The notes beneath the pieces were generated by a model. That model did no database searches. It saw only the letters and a program-made list of their open reading frames with translations, and had not been told where the DNA came from. Made by a program: the position numbers and the translations under genes. A stretch of DNA of 64,000 nt. Source: Streptomyces parvus (GTDB lineage Bacteria > Actinomycetota > Actinomycetes > Streptomycetales > Streptomycetaceae). Shown here in pieces: positions 40,618-49,884 of the stretch (position 1 is its first letter; each line of letters starts with the position of its first letter). The DNA lies in the NCBI RefSeq assembly GCF_032121415.1, contig NZ_CP135079.1:6696001-6760000 (forward strand), given 5' to 3'.

Positions 40618-43083
40618 TCAGGGAATCGGCTGCTCCGCCCAGATGATCTTCCCTTGGGGCGTGTAGCGCGTGCCCCACCGATGGGCGAGCTGCGCGACGA
40701 GGAACAGGCCGCGCCCTCCCTCGTCCGTCGTCCTGGCGTGCCGCAGTCGCGGCGAGGTGTTGCTGGCGTCGGACACCTCGCAGGTCAGCGCCGACTGGAA
40801 GAGCAGCCGCAGCCGCACCGGCCCGGTGGCGTACCGGATCGCGTTCGTCACCAGCTCGCTGACGATCAGCTCCGTCGTCATCGACAGCTCCTCCAGCCCC
40901 CACGCCTCCAACTGGCGGGAGACCTTCGTCCGGGTCTCCCCGACCGCCGCGGGGTCCACGGGGACGTCCCACGAGACCAGGTGCTCCGGGCTCAGGACAT
41001 GCGTCCGGGCGAGGAGCAGCGCGATGTCGTCCGGCTGCGGCACCGGCAGCAGTTCCTTGACCACCGCCGGACACAGATCCTCCAGCGGCAGTCCGCCCCG
41101 GGACACCTCCCGGCCCAGCCGGTGCATGCCGCTCTCGACGTCCCGGTCGGTCCCCTCGATGAGCCCGTCGGTGTAGAGACCGAGGAGGCTCCCTTCGGGC
41201 AGGACCATCTCCAGCGACTCGAAGGGCAGCCCGCCGAGTCCGAGCGGCGGTCCGGAGGGAAGGTCCGGGAAGGTGACCGCCCCGTCCGGGGTGACGACCA
41301 CCGGCGGCGGGTGGCCGGCCCGCGCCATCGTGCAGCAGCCGCTCGTGGGGTCGTAGACGGCGTACAGGCAGGTCGCCCCCACCACCGTCGAGCCGCCCCG
41401 CTCCGCCGGGCCCCCCGCACGCTCCTCCTCGCTGAGCCGCAGGACGAGATCGTCCAGGCGGGCCAGCAGCTCGTCCGGCGGCAGATCCATGTCGGCCAGC
41501 GTCTGTACGGCGGTCCGCAGCCGGCCCATGGTCGCGGCGGCTCCGATGCCGTGCCCGACGACATCGCCGATGACCAGCCCGACCCGGGCGCCGGACAGCG
41601 GGATCACGTCGAACCAGTCCCCGCCGACCCCGTCCTTCGCGTCCGCCGGGAGGTACGACCACGCCACGTCCAGCGCCGTCCCGCCCCGCAGCGTCTGCGG
41701 CAGCAGGCTCCGCTGGAGCACCAGCGCCGCGGTGTGCTCCCGGGTGTAGCGGCGGGCGTTGTCCACGCACACGGCGGCCCGCGCCACCAGCTCCCGGGCG
41801 GGCGCCACATCGTCCTCGTCGAACGGCACCGGGTTGCGCGACCGCATGAAGGTGGTCAGCCCCAGCACGGTGTCGCGGGCCCGCATCGGTACGGAGATCA
41901 ACGAGTGCAGCCCGAACTCCCGGATCCGGGCGGCCCGCGCCGGGTGCTCCACCATCCACCCCTGGCTGTCCGGGTCGAGCACCGGCAGCAGAACCGGAGC
42001 GCCCGCCAGCAGGAAGTGCGCGTCGTGCGGCGGCGGCACGAAGTCCACCGCCTCGCCGACCTGGACGACCGCCTCCGGGCAGCCCTCGCGCACCGAGCTC
42101 ATGCCTGCCCGGCGCATGGCGGGCCGCTCGCCCTCGGCGGGCGTGGCCGACCCGGGCCGCTCCCCGCCGAACGGGGTCTCCAGCAGGTCGACGAGGACGA
42201 AGTCCGCGAACCGGGGCACCGCGAAGTCGGCGAGTTCCTGCGCCGTACGCTGTACGTCCAGGGTGGAGCCGATACTCGCCCCGGCCTCGTTGACCAGCGC
42301 GAGCAGCCGACGCGCGTTCCACCGGTCGGTGACGTCGCGGACCATGTAGCCGATGCCGATTGGGCGGTCCTGGGCGTCGGCCAGCGGGAAGAACGAGCTC
42401 GCGTACGCCCGTCGCCGGTGCGGATCGGCCCAGCTCCAGCCCAGGTACTCGTAGTCCGTGACCGCTTCGCCCGTCGACAGGACCTGCCGCATCAGCCGCT
42501 CGATGGGCGCCGCCAGTGCCGTGGGCAGCACATCGGCGGGCCGGTGCCCCAGACGCTGCTCCCGGGGTACGCCGCCGAACCGCTCCAGGGTGTCGTTGAG
42601 CCAGAGATAGCGCAGGCCGGGGTCGAGCACGGCCATCCCGACGGGGGACCGGGCCATGAAGTCGTCCAGCACGGATCCGCTCATCGTCCAGTGCGGGGTG
42701 AGTTCACGCCCGGACACCAGGAAGACCTCCTGCCCGGCGATCTGGAACGCGGCGGTGACCCGCAGGTCGATGTCCAGGGACCGGCCGTCCCGGCCCCGCA
42801 GCGGGACCAGCCCGCTCCACGCCGACCCGGTCCGGCAGCGCGCGGCCACCGCGGCCGTCCGGCGGGGGTCCGGCGGGCCGGTCAGGAGAAGGGCGGCGGG
42901 CCGGCCGACCACCTCGGCCGCCGGATACCCGAGCAGGGCCTCGGCCCCGCGGGTCCAGCCGATGACCGTGCCGTCCCCGGCGATCACCGCGGCCGCGTCG
43001 TCGGCCATCCGCGCCGGTCCCCGCCCGTCCCCGGAGGGCAGCGGGCCGGGCTCCGCCGGGAAGCCCTCATCGGCGGATGCCAT
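40618..43083 (-). CDS. PAS/GAF/SpoIIE phosphatase with C-terminal HATPase
   Basis: An 821-residue multi-domain regulator. Order: a PAS-like domain (about 25-125), a second PAS (about 135-260, MAVLDPGLRYLWLNDTLERF), a GAF domain (about 265-445), a PP2C/SpoIIE phosphatase (about 450-675, with GVGGDWFDVIPL and DVVGHGIGAAATMG as metal sites) and a RsbW-like HATPase (about 700-821, VSELVTNAIRYA). Such proteins act on STAS antagonists and control alternative sigma factors. It lies convergent to the RiPP operon and has its own GAGGTG ribosome site. The partners are unknown. Confidence 0.93.
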   Translation of the reverse strand: MASADEGFPAEPGPLPSGDGRGPARMADDAAAVIAGDGTVIGWTRGAEALLGYPAAEVVGRPAALLLTGPPDPRRTAAVAARCRTGSAWSGLVPLRGRDGRSLDIDLRVTAAFQIAGQEVFLVSGRELTPHWTMSGSVLDDFMARSPVGMAVLDPGLRYLWLNDTLERFGGVPREQRLGHRPADVLPTALAAPIERLMRQVLSTGEAVTDYEYLGWSWADPHRRRAYASSFFPLADAQDRPIGIGYMVRDVTDRWNARRLLALVNEAGASIGSTLDVQRTAQELADFAVPRFADFVLVDLLETPFGGERPGSATPAEGERPAMRRAGMSSVREGCPEAVVQVGEAVDFVPPPHDAHFLLAGAPVLLPVLDPDSQGWMVEHPARAARIREFGLHSLISVPMRARDTVLGLTTFMRSRNPVPFDEDDVAPARELVARAAVCVDNARRYTREHTAALVLQRSLLPQTLRGGTALDVAWSYLPADAKDGVGGDWFDVIPLSGARVGLVIGDVVGHGIGAAATMGRLRTAVQTLADMDLPPDELLARLDDLVLRLSEEERAGGPAERGGSTVVGATCLYAVYDPTSGCCTMARAGHPPPVVVTPDGAVTFPDLPSGPPLGLGGLPFESLEMVLPEGSLLGLYTDGLIEGTDRDVESGMHRLGREVSRGGLPLEDLCPAVVKELLPVPQPDDIALLLARTHVLSPEHLVSWDVPVDPAAVGETRTKVSRQLEAWGLEELSMTTELIVSELVTNAIRYATGPVRLRLLFQSALTCEVSDASNTSPRLRHARTTDEGGRGLFLVAQLAHRWGTRYTPQGKIIWAEQPIP

Positions 43084-43263
43084 TGCACCTCACCACCCTC
43101 TGTAGGTTTCCATGGTCGCGCGTCGCCCCCGAGCGCGCCCGGTGCGTCGTGCGCGGTACGCGCGCGAGGTGTCCCCCGTTCGGCGGCGTGACGTGCCCGC
43201 GTTGGCGGGGTGACAAGCGGTTGCTCGTCCCCGCCCGCCCCCGCGCTGGACCCGTGCGGGTGG

Positions 43264-43299
43264 ACGGCTCCGGGCCCCCGGCAGGAGGGCCGGAGCCGT
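43264..43299. terminator. Terminator after the GH26-like gene
   Basis: Ten-base arms ACGGCTCCGG and CCGGAGCCGT pair around a 16-base loop, 14 bp after the stop of the minus-strand glycosidase gene. The rest of the gap up to 43313 has no gene. Confidence 0.6.
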
Positions 43300-43313
43300 T
43301 TCCCTGCCCGGGG

Positions 43314-44564
43314 TCAGAGGCGGAAGCAGATCTCGCGCTCGCGCAGCCACTCGCCCAGCCAGTCGGCGTACGGCACGGTGACGCACCATCGGCGGGCGGG
43401 CGCCGCCTCGGCTCCGGGTGCCGGGGACGTGGGCCCCACCGGCGGCGACGGCTCCGCCGGGAGCGTGACGGTGGGGGACGGGACCGGATTCGTGGGGGTC
43501 GGCGTCGGCGACGGCGGGGGAGTCGGCATCGGGCTCGGGGAGGACTCGGCGGGCGCGGCCATCTCGGTCATCATCGTCCGGAACACCTCCGAGGACCGCG
43601 GGTTGCTCCGGCACTGCCAGACGCCGTGCGGGCAGTAGTCCGTGACCGTCTGGTAGAGCGGCTGGTGCCGGTCGATCCACTCCAGCATCCGCCGCATGTA
43701 CTCGGGGTTGTCGCCGTTGCGGAAGAGGCCCCACTCCGGGAACGAGATGGGCTTGCCGCGCTCCGCGGCGAAGTCGACGTGCTTCTGGAGCCCGTACGGG
43801 TCGGTGATCTGGTCGTCGAAGGTTTCACCGGGAGGCTGGTCGTAGGAGTCCATCCCGATGATGTCGACGACGTCGTCGCCCGGGTAGCACTCGGTCCACG
43901 GCACCGCGTCCCGTCCCCGGCTCGGGGTGAAGTCGAAGCGGAACTCCTGGCCGGGCACCGCGCGCATCGCCGTGACGATCCGCTTCCAGTACGCCTTCCA
44001 GGACGCGGGGTCGGGACCGCACCGGTGCGTGTACGTCGTGCCGTTCATCTCCCAGCCGAGCACGATCACGGTGTCCGGGACGCCCAGCTCCACCAGGCGT
44101 TCCGCGAGCCGGATGAAGTGCTGGTCGTAGTCGCCCGCCGCACCCGCCCGGAGCTGGGCGCGGACCTCGTGGTCCGGGACCCGCTCCTCGTTGCGCTCCA
44201 GCATCGGTACGTTCAGGACGAACATCCGCTCCGGGTCCGCCCGCCTCCAGTCCGCCCAGGCGTCGAGGAAATCGGGGGCCCCTTCGATGTTCACCCACAG
44301 ATCGCCCGGCAGATACGTGTGCCCCACCCGCAGCTCGGCCCCGCCCAGCCAGCGCGAGAACTCGGCCATCCTGGTGACCCCGGCGGGCCCGTAGTCCAGA
44401 TACGCCCCGTGCGCCGTACCGCCCCCCGCCCTCGGCCCGCCGGGGGCCGCGCCGTCGACGGAATCGGCGCCCGGAGGCGACTGGCCCGCGATGCCGCCAC
44501 CCGCCAGAAGGCTGAGAGCAAGCGCCGCGATGCAGGAAACGAAGAGTCGGCGCTTTGCCGGCAT
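43314..44564 (-). CDS. Secreted GH26-like glycoside hydrolase
   Basis: The start MPAKRRLFVSC is supported by AGGAGG upstream, giving 416 residues. A signal peptide ends near LLAGGGIAGQS. The catalytic domain carries VLGWEMNGTTYTH, with the acid/base Glu, and GKPISFPEWGLFRNG, with the nucleophile Glu, in the layout of GH26 mannanases and related enzymes. A Pro/Ser/Thr-rich linker of about 60 residues (PTPPPSPTPTPTN) follows, ending in a 24-residue tail with two Cys. It is secreted; mannan or another beta-glycan is the likely substrate. Confidence 0.85.
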   Translation of the reverse strand: MPAKRRLFVSCIAALALSLLAGGGIAGQSPPGADSVDGAAPGGPRAGGGTAHGAYLDYGPAGVTRMAEFSRWLGGAELRVGHTYLPGDLWVNIEGAPDFLDAWADWRRADPERMFVLNVPMLERNEERVPDHEVRAQLRAGAAGDYDQHFIRLAERLVELGVPDTVIVLGWEMNGTTYTHRCGPDPASWKAYWKRIVTAMRAVPGQEFRFDFTPSRGRDAVPWTECYPGDDVVDIIGMDSYDQPPGETFDDQITDPYGLQKHVDFAAERGKPISFPEWGLFRNGDNPEYMRRMLEWIDRHQPLYQTVTDYCPHGVWQCRSNPRSSEVFRTMMTEMAAPAESSPSPMPTPPPSPTPTPTNPVPSPTVTLPAEPSPPVGPTSPAPGAEAAPARRWCVTVPYADWLGEWLREREICFRL

Positions 44565-44687
44565 TGCTCCTCCTGGCTGTGATGAATTCCGGTCGATTCG
44601 GCCCGGTGGGGAGAGCGTTTCATCATCATGCCCCGGAGGCATGCGGAGGGAGTCCATTTATCGTATTCGGCGTTGCGGGCGTGCCGT

Positions 44688-45977
44688 TCAGGTGAATGTG
44701 GGGCCGAACGTGAATGGCAGCGAGTCGACGCGGTTGTCGAAATTCGAATCGACCAGTCCCGGGTCGCCCAGATTCCGCATGACGGGACGCCGGTCGACCA
44801 GTTCGCGGAACAGGGCCGTCATTTCGAGCCGGGCCAGATGCGCGCCCAGGCAGTGGTGCGGGCCCCCGCCCCCGTATCCCAGATGGGGATTGGGCGAGCG
44901 GGTGATGTCGAAGCGGTCCGGATGGGTGAAAACCGCCTCGTCTCGATTGGCGGACGCGTAAAGGAGTGCGACTTTCTCGCCCGGGAGGAATGTGCGACCG
45001 CCCAGTGCGAATTCGGCGGTGACGGTTCTGCGGAACTGGATGATCGGAGTCGAATGCCGCACGATCTCGTCGACCGCCCCGCCGATGTACCGGTCGAAGT
45101 CGGACCGCAGCAGCTCCCGCTGCTCCGGATGCCGGTCGAGCAGGAACAGCCCGTGCGCGATGGCGTTGCGGGTGGTCTCCACCCCGGCCACCAGCAGCAG
45201 CGAGAAGAAGGCCCCCAACTGCCGTCCCGACAGAGCCTCGCCGTCGATGTCCGCACGCACGAGCGCCGAGACGAGGTCGTCCCCGGGACGACGGCGGCGC
45301 TCCGCGGCGAGCCGCCCCATGACCCACTGCATCCGGGCCAGGGACGCCAGCCCCCGCCCCGGGATCCGGATCCGGGCCCGGCCCCGCCGCTCGACGCCGA
45401 CATGCTCCGACGCGTGGTCGATCTGCTCGGCGATCCGCGCCCGGTACGCCTTCGGGATGCCCATCAGGTCGCAGATCACCTCCAGCGGCAGCCGCGAGGC
45501 CGCCGACGGCACGAAGTCCCGGGGCCGCTCGGAGATCAGCTCGTCCACCAGCCGCCCGGCGAGCCGCCCGACGTTCTCCTCGACGCCCGCCAGCAGCCGC
45601 GGGGTGAACCGCCGCGAGATGATCCGGCGCAGCGCCGCGTGCTCGGCCCCGTCCATGTTGACCATCGAGTTCCCGAACAGCGCCTTCGCCCAGCCCGCCG
45701 GCTCCGGAGTGGTGACCCCGGGAGCGCTGGCGAACACCCCGGGCGTACGGCTCGCGGTCCGCACATCGGCATGGCGCACCAGGGCGTAGAACGGCTTTCC
45801 GGCGGTACGCGCGGTACCGGGCCGGGGCGTGAACAGCACCGGCGCGTCCAGCTCCCGCAGCAGCTCGAAGGCCTTGAGCCGTTCGGGGCGCGGCAACCGC
45901 CAGAACGCCGGGTCGGCCAGATCGACGTCCGCCGCGCGCAGCACACGGTCCCCGGACGGCTGATACGGAACGGTCAT
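44688..45977 (-). CDS. Cytochrome P450
   Basis: A 429-residue P450; the ATG chosen (MTVPYQPSGDRV) has GGAGG eight bases upstream. The I-helix oxygen-activation motif is LLVAGVETTRNAI, the ExxR helix is VDEIVRHST, and the haem loop is YGGGGPHHCLGAHLA with the Cys ligand. The soluble class-I type needs a ferredoxin and reductase, and none is adjacent. It diverges from melC1 with about 230 bp between. The substrate is unknown; proximity to tyrosinase invites a role in aromatic oxidation, but that is only a guess. Confidence 0.93.
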   Translation of the reverse strand: MTVPYQPSGDRVLRAADVDLADPAFWRLPRPERLKAFELLRELDAPVLFTPRPGTARTAGKPFYALVRHADVRTASRTPGVFASAPGVTTPEPAGWAKALFGNSMVNMDGAEHAALRRIISRRFTPRLLAGVEENVGRLAGRLVDELISERPRDFVPSAASRLPLEVICDLMGIPKAYRARIAEQIDHASEHVGVERRGRARIRIPGRGLASLARMQWVMGRLAAERRRRPGDDLVSALVRADIDGEALSGRQLGAFFSLLLVAGVETTRNAIAHGLFLLDRHPEQRELLRSDFDRYIGGAVDEIVRHSTPIIQFRRTVTAEFALGGRTFLPGEKVALLYASANRDEAVFTHPDRFDITRSPNPHLGYGGGGPHHCLGAHLARLEMTALFRELVDRRPVMRNLGDPGLVDSNFDNRVDSLPFTFGPTFT

Positions 45978-46209
45978 GCCCACCACCTCCACGGTTCGCC
46001 AGGCCATGTTCCGGTCCGCCGGCCCCGGGAGCCCCCGCGACGCGGCCCGCCGCCGCCGATCGCCCCGCACCCTCACGCGTTTGCCGGAACGCGACCGCCG
46101 CGTGTGGGCCGTACGCCGCACGCACGAGAACTGTTTCGCCCCCGCCTCGTTGTCAACATCGCCATCAGAAGCACCTCGGACGAGTTAACGAGAGGCAGGT
46201 AGTCATCTC

Positions 46210-46692
46210 ATGAGCCCCACCCCCGCGAAGCCGGGCGGCACCCGCATTCCCTCCCGCCGGACCGTCCTGCGCGGAGCCTTCACCGCCGCCGTGGTCACGG
46301 GCACCGCCGGCGCCCTGTCCCCGCTGCTCGACCGCGACCCGGCCGTCGCGGCCCGGTCCGCACCGGCGCCCGGGCCCGGCTCCGAATCCGGCTCCCGGGC
46401 CACGACGGAGGAGTTCGCCGAGATGTACCGGGGCCGGGAGATCCGGGGGACGGCGACCGTCGTCGTCCCCGCGGGCGCCCCGGCCGACGACCGGGTCGCG
46501 GTCGCCGCCGAACCGGTCACCGAGATCCGTATCGACGGCAGGCCGCTGCACGTCATGAGGCGGGCGGACGGCACCTATCTGAGCGACGTCCGGCACTACG
46601 AGTCGTATCCGACGCTGCTGGAGACGGCCCGTGCCGCCGTCGACGAACTCGGCACCGCCCGACTCGCACCGCCCCCCGCGCACCACATGTGA
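46210..46692 (+). CDS. melC1: Tyrosinase copper chaperone MelC1
   Basis: A 160-residue caddie protein. A Tat signal (SRRTVLRGAFTAAVV) is at the start, which also carries the partner tyrosinase out of the cell. The mature part has FAEMYRGREIRGTATVVV and ITEIRIDGRPL-like sequence and the C-terminal HYESYPTLLETARAAVDEL conserved in MelC1. It delivers copper to MelC2. It is followed after 19 bp by melC2, with a good AGGAGG ribosome site for the latter. Confidence 0.94.
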   Translation: MSPTPAKPGGTRIPSRRTVLRGAFTAAVVTGTAGALSPLLDRDPAVAARSAPAPGPGSESGSRATTEEFAEMYRGREIRGTATVVVPAGAPADDRVAVAAEPVTEIRIDGRPLHVMRRADGTYLSDVRHYESYPTLLETARAAVDELGTARLAPPPAHHM

Positions 46693-46711
46693 ACCAGGAG
46701 GACCAGCACCG

Positions 46712-47575
46712 GTGTACACCCGCAAGAACCAGCGCGACCTCACCCGCACCGAGAAGCGCCGGCTCATCGACGCGATCCTGAAACTGAAGCGCTCGGGCCG
46801 CTACGACGACTTCGTCGTCATGCACCGGGAGTACTACGTCATGGACACCGAACGCCGCCCGCGCCCCGCGCACATGACGTCCTCGTTCTTCCCCTGGCAC
46901 CGCCAGTACCTGCTGGAGTTCGAGAAGGCTCTCCAGCGCGTCGACGCGGGGGTCAGCGTCCCCTACTGGGACTGGACCCAGGACAACAGGCCGACCTCCT
47001 CGCTCTGGGCGGAGGACTTCCTCGGCGGCAACGGCAGGCCCGGCGACCGCCGGGTCACCACCGGCCCGTTCGCCTACGCGGCGGGCAACTGGAGCGTCGG
47101 CCGGGGCGTCACCGACGAGCACTACCTCACCCGCAACTTCGGCAGGCCGGGCAGCGACCCGGTCTCCCTGCCCACCAAGAACGACCTGGCGCGGGCCCTG
47201 AAGGACCCCGTCTACGACACCGCGCCCTGGAACAGCGTCAGCACCGAGGGCTTCCGCAACCGCGTCGAGGGATGGGGCATCCGCGGCGTGCGCAGCGTGG
47301 GCCTGCACAACCGGGTCCACCAGTGGGTCGGCGGGCCCATGGCGGGCGCGGCCTCACCCGAGGACCCGGTGTTCTGGCTCCACCACTCCTTCATCGACCT
47401 GCTCTGGGACCGCTGGCGCAAGGCCCACCCCAAGTCCGCCTACCGGCCGGGCCGCAAACCCGCCTCACCCGGCCCGGACCGCGACTTCGTCTTCGGCCTC
47501 GACGAGGCGATGCCCCCCTGGAGGGTGACCCCGAGGAAACTCCTCGACCACAGCAAGATCTACCGCTACGCCTGA
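46712..47575 (+). CDS. melC2: Tyrosinase MelC2
   Basis: The GTG start (VYTRKNQRDLTRTEK) gives 287 residues, as expected for Streptomyces tyrosinase. The copper A ligands are His38, His54 and His63 (MHREYY, PAHMTSSFFPWHRQYL). The copper B ligands lie in LHNRVHQWVGG and FWLHHSFIDLLWDRW. It has no signal of its own and is exported bound to MelC1. It oxidises tyrosine and phenols to quinones that polymerise to melanin. Confidence 0.96.
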   Translation: MYTRKNQRDLTRTEKRRLIDAILKLKRSGRYDDFVVMHREYYVMDTERRPRPAHMTSSFFPWHRQYLLEFEKALQRVDAGVSVPYWDWTQDNRPTSSLWAEDFLGGNGRPGDRRVTTGPFAYAAGNWSVGRGVTDEHYLTRNFGRPGSDPVSLPTKNDLARALKDPVYDTAPWNSVSTEGFRNRVEGWGIRGVRSVGLHNRVHQWVGGPMAGAASPEDPVFWLHHSFIDLLWDRWRKAHPKSAYRPGRKPASPGPDRDFVFGLDEAMPPWRVTPRKLLDHSKIYRYA

Positions 47576-47586
47576 GGCCGGACGGG

Positions 47587-47627
47587 GGAACGGCCGGCCC
47601 CCTCGCACGGAGGGAGCCGGCCGTTCC
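47587..47627. terminator. Bidirectional terminator between melC2 and the chaplin gene
   Basis: Perfect 12-bp arms GGAACGGCCGGC and GCCGGCCGTTCC with a 17-base loop lie between two convergent stops. Confidence 0.78.
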
Positions 47628-47642
47628 GATAACTGCGGGAGA

Positions 47643-47924
47643 TCAGCGGCCGTAGCCGTAGTCCCCGCCGTTGTCGTGGTGGCCGTCGACGTTGGCGCAG
47701 GTGTTCCCGAAGGTCGGGTTCAGCAGGCCGACCACGTTGATCGTGTTGCCGCAGAGGTTCACCGGGACGTGCACGGGAACCTGGACGGCGTTGCCCGAAG
47801 CGACTCCGGGGGAGCCGGCGGCGAGACCCTGCGCACCGGCGTCCGCGGACGCCAGGCCGGCGCCGCCGGCGATCAGGGCGCCGGTACCGGCCATGACAGC
47901 GGCGACCTTCGTCATACGAGACAT
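47643..47924 (-). CDS. Short chaplin with His/Gly/Tyr tail
   Basis: A 93-residue secreted surface-active protein. The signal peptide KVAAVMAGTGALIAGGAGLA ends near ASADAG. One chaplin domain follows: SGNAVQVPVHVPVNLCGNTI and VVGLLNPTFGNTCAN, with the two Cys of the disulphide loop. An extra tail, VDGHHDNGGDYGYGR, follows the usual end and is uncommon. It should assemble as amyloid-like fibres on aerial hyphae. GGAG is upstream of the ATG. Confidence 0.93.
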   Translation of the reverse strand: MSRMTKVAAVMAGTGALIAGGAGLASADAGAQGLAAGSPGVASGNAVQVPVHVPVNLCGNTINVVGLLNPTFGNTCANVDGHHDNGGDYGYGR

Positions 47925-48064
47925 GGAGAACTCCTTGTAAAGAAGGGGGTTGTGCTGCGGTCACGAGGACCGCACCCCCTGACAACGCGAAAGACGCCGG
48001 ACGGTAACGGATCTCCTCATAGGTGATATCTCCGACGCCGCCCGTACGGAGTACGTCCCGCGTG

Positions 48065-49213
48065 TCAGCGCCCGATCATCGGCAGCCCCGACAGCCGCTC
48101 GTGCCAGTCCCGCGCCGCCGGGAACCGGGCCTTCACGGTCTCCACCGCCCGCTCCCGAACCGCCACCTGCGACTCGCGCAGCCGCAGCAGCGGCTCCAGG
48201 CCCGGCCGGGCCAGCAGCAGCCTCTGATTGACCACCGGCACCGGCCCCCAGTGGTTCTTGTAACTCTCCGCGCCGCGCAGCAGGCTCAGCACCGAGCGCC
48301 CGCCGTCGGAGGCCTGCTGGGCGACCTCGCGCAGCAGCATCGTCGACACATCGACCTTCCGTTCGCGCAGCGCCGGATCCGCGCCGTACAGGTAGCCGCC
48401 CGTCAACCGCCCGGACTGCAACGACAGGTTGGACGCGACCACCTCACCGTTCAGCCGGAACTCGGTCATGGCCGCCGTACCGTCCCCCACCATCCGACCC
48501 ACCGAGCGGATCAGATGGTCCGAGAACCGTGCCCGGAGATGCTCGGGGTTGACCGTCCGGCCCTCCCACTGCCGCTCGTGCAGCCGCAGCAGCGTGCCGA
48601 TCGCGGCGGCCACCCCGTCCTGCGTAATCCGGTGCGCCTCGATGCCCAGGGCGTCGACCTTGCGCAGCTTCGAGCGCAGCCGCTGGCCCCGCGAGCCCGT
48701 CAGCCGCGCCACGCGGTCGTCCAGCGGCTCGGCCGGCAGCTCCATGCAGGTCGAGTCCGTGAGCCGGCTCCGGGCCCCCGGCCACCGCCCGAACAGCAAC
48801 TGCGCCGACGCGTCCGGCCGGACCTCCCGCAGGTCCACCACGGAGTGCCGGGCGGCCCGGTCCAGACCGCGCCCCAGCGCCCCCACCGCGTACCCGGCCT
48901 CCTCCTGGTCGAGGAGGATGTCGAAGAAGTCGGAGACGGCCCCGCCCATCGGGACGAGCAGCGGCATCGGACGGTGCACCAGCATCAGCGGCGCCGCCCC
49001 GATCAGCCGCCCCGCCCGGCGGACCAGCAGCACCCGCAGCCGGCCCTCCTGGCCGTAGGAGATCCACCACGAGTGCAGCCAGGCGTGGCTCTGGAACGGG
49101 GTGGGGGTGGCGCAGCGGCGGTGCAGCGCGTCCCACTCGGCGGCGAGTGCGCCGAACTCCCGGAAGTCCCGGCACAAGGTCACGGCCAGGCCGCCCGCCC
49201 GGTGCGCCGTCAT
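48065..49213 (-). CDS. CelD/BcsL-like GNAT acyltransferase of the EPS cluster
   Basis: A 382-residue protein with an N-terminal CelD/GNAT-like fold (FQSHAWLHSWWISYGQEG and LRVLLVRRAGRLIGAAPLML) and a second acyltransferase half (LSLQSGRLTGGYLYGADPAL). Such enzymes occur at the ends of polysaccharide loci and are thought to acylate the polymer. Last gene of the eight-gene operon, ATGA-coupled to the Wzz-like gene. Confidence 0.85.
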   Translation of the reverse strand: MTAHRAGGLAVTLCRDFREFGALAAEWDALHRRCATPTPFQSHAWLHSWWISYGQEGRLRVLLVRRAGRLIGAAPLMLVHRPMPLLVPMGGAVSDFFDILLDQEEAGYAVGALGRGLDRAARHSVVDLREVRPDASAQLLFGRWPGARSRLTDSTCMELPAEPLDDRVARLTGSRGQRLRSKLRKVDALGIEAHRITQDGVAAAIGTLLRLHERQWEGRTVNPEHLRARFSDHLIRSVGRMVGDGTAAMTEFRLNGEVVASNLSLQSGRLTGGYLYGADPALRERKVDVSTMLLREVAQQASDGGRSVLSLLRGAESYKNHWGPVPVVNQRLLLARPGLEPLLRLRESQVAVRERAVETVKARFPAARDWHERLSGLPMIGR

Positions 49214-49884
49214 CGGACGAGCTCCCGCTCGTCCTGGGCGACGCCTGCGCCCCCGGCCGCCGGTCCGGGCACCTGGGCCGAGACGCTCCAGCCCTCCCGG
49301 CGCGGTCGCACCAGCAGGACGAGACCTCCCAGCAGGCCGCCCGCCGCCGCCCCCACGGCGGCGCCCAGCGGCACCGACGGCGAGACCGGCTGGTCCGGCG
49401 TCATCGCATGGGTGAACTTGATCAGCTTGACCCCGGTGTCCTTGGAGACGTGGCCGCTGCTCACGATGACGGCCTCGATGACCGCGTTGGCGATGTCGGC
49501 CGCCCTGTGACGGTCCGAGGAGGTGCCCGTCACGGCGATCATCGGCGAGTCGGGGGAGGTCTCCGACGTCACGTGGGACCGCAGTTCGCGCACCGGCTCG
49601 CCCGCCGCGCCCTGCGCGTACGAGAGGGTCGCGTCGCTCGTCGTCAGCCGCCCGTACGACTGGGCGTACCCCAGCGCCGCCGCGGGGTCCGTCTCACCTT
49701 CCGCGACCGCCATGGCATAGCTGGTCGCCTCGTACTGCGGGGTGGCGAGCGCGCCGTACGAGAGCCCGGACGCGGTGCCGATCAGCACGCTGACGGGCAG
49801 CGGCCACCAGTGCGGCAGCCGGGTGAGGGCGGTGCGCAGCCGACGGACGACGACGGGTCGCTGCTGCTCGGGTGAGTCGGTCAT
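49210..49884 (-). CDS. Wzz-like chain-length/export protein
   Basis: A 224-residue membrane protein. The first helix is WPLPVSVLIGTASGLSYGAL, an external domain of about 120 residues follows (YEATSYAMAVAEG, PMIAVTGTSSDRHRAADIAN) and the second helix lies near GAAVGAAAGGLLGGLVLLV, preceded by the Pro-rich TPDQPVSPSVP typical of Wzz. It lacks a kinase domain. It should set polymer length in exopolysaccharide export. Confidence 0.87.
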   Translation of the reverse strand: MTDSPEQQRPVVVRRLRTALTRLPHWWPLPVSVLIGTASGLSYGALATPQYEATSYAMAVAEGETDPAAALGYAQSYGRLTTSDATLSYAQGAAGEPVRELRSHVTSETSPDSPMIAVTGTSSDRHRAADIANAVIEAVIVSSGHVSKDTGVKLIKFTHAMTPDQPVSPSVPLGAAVGAAAGGLLGGLVLLVRPRREGWSVSAQVPGPAAGGAGVAQDERELVR

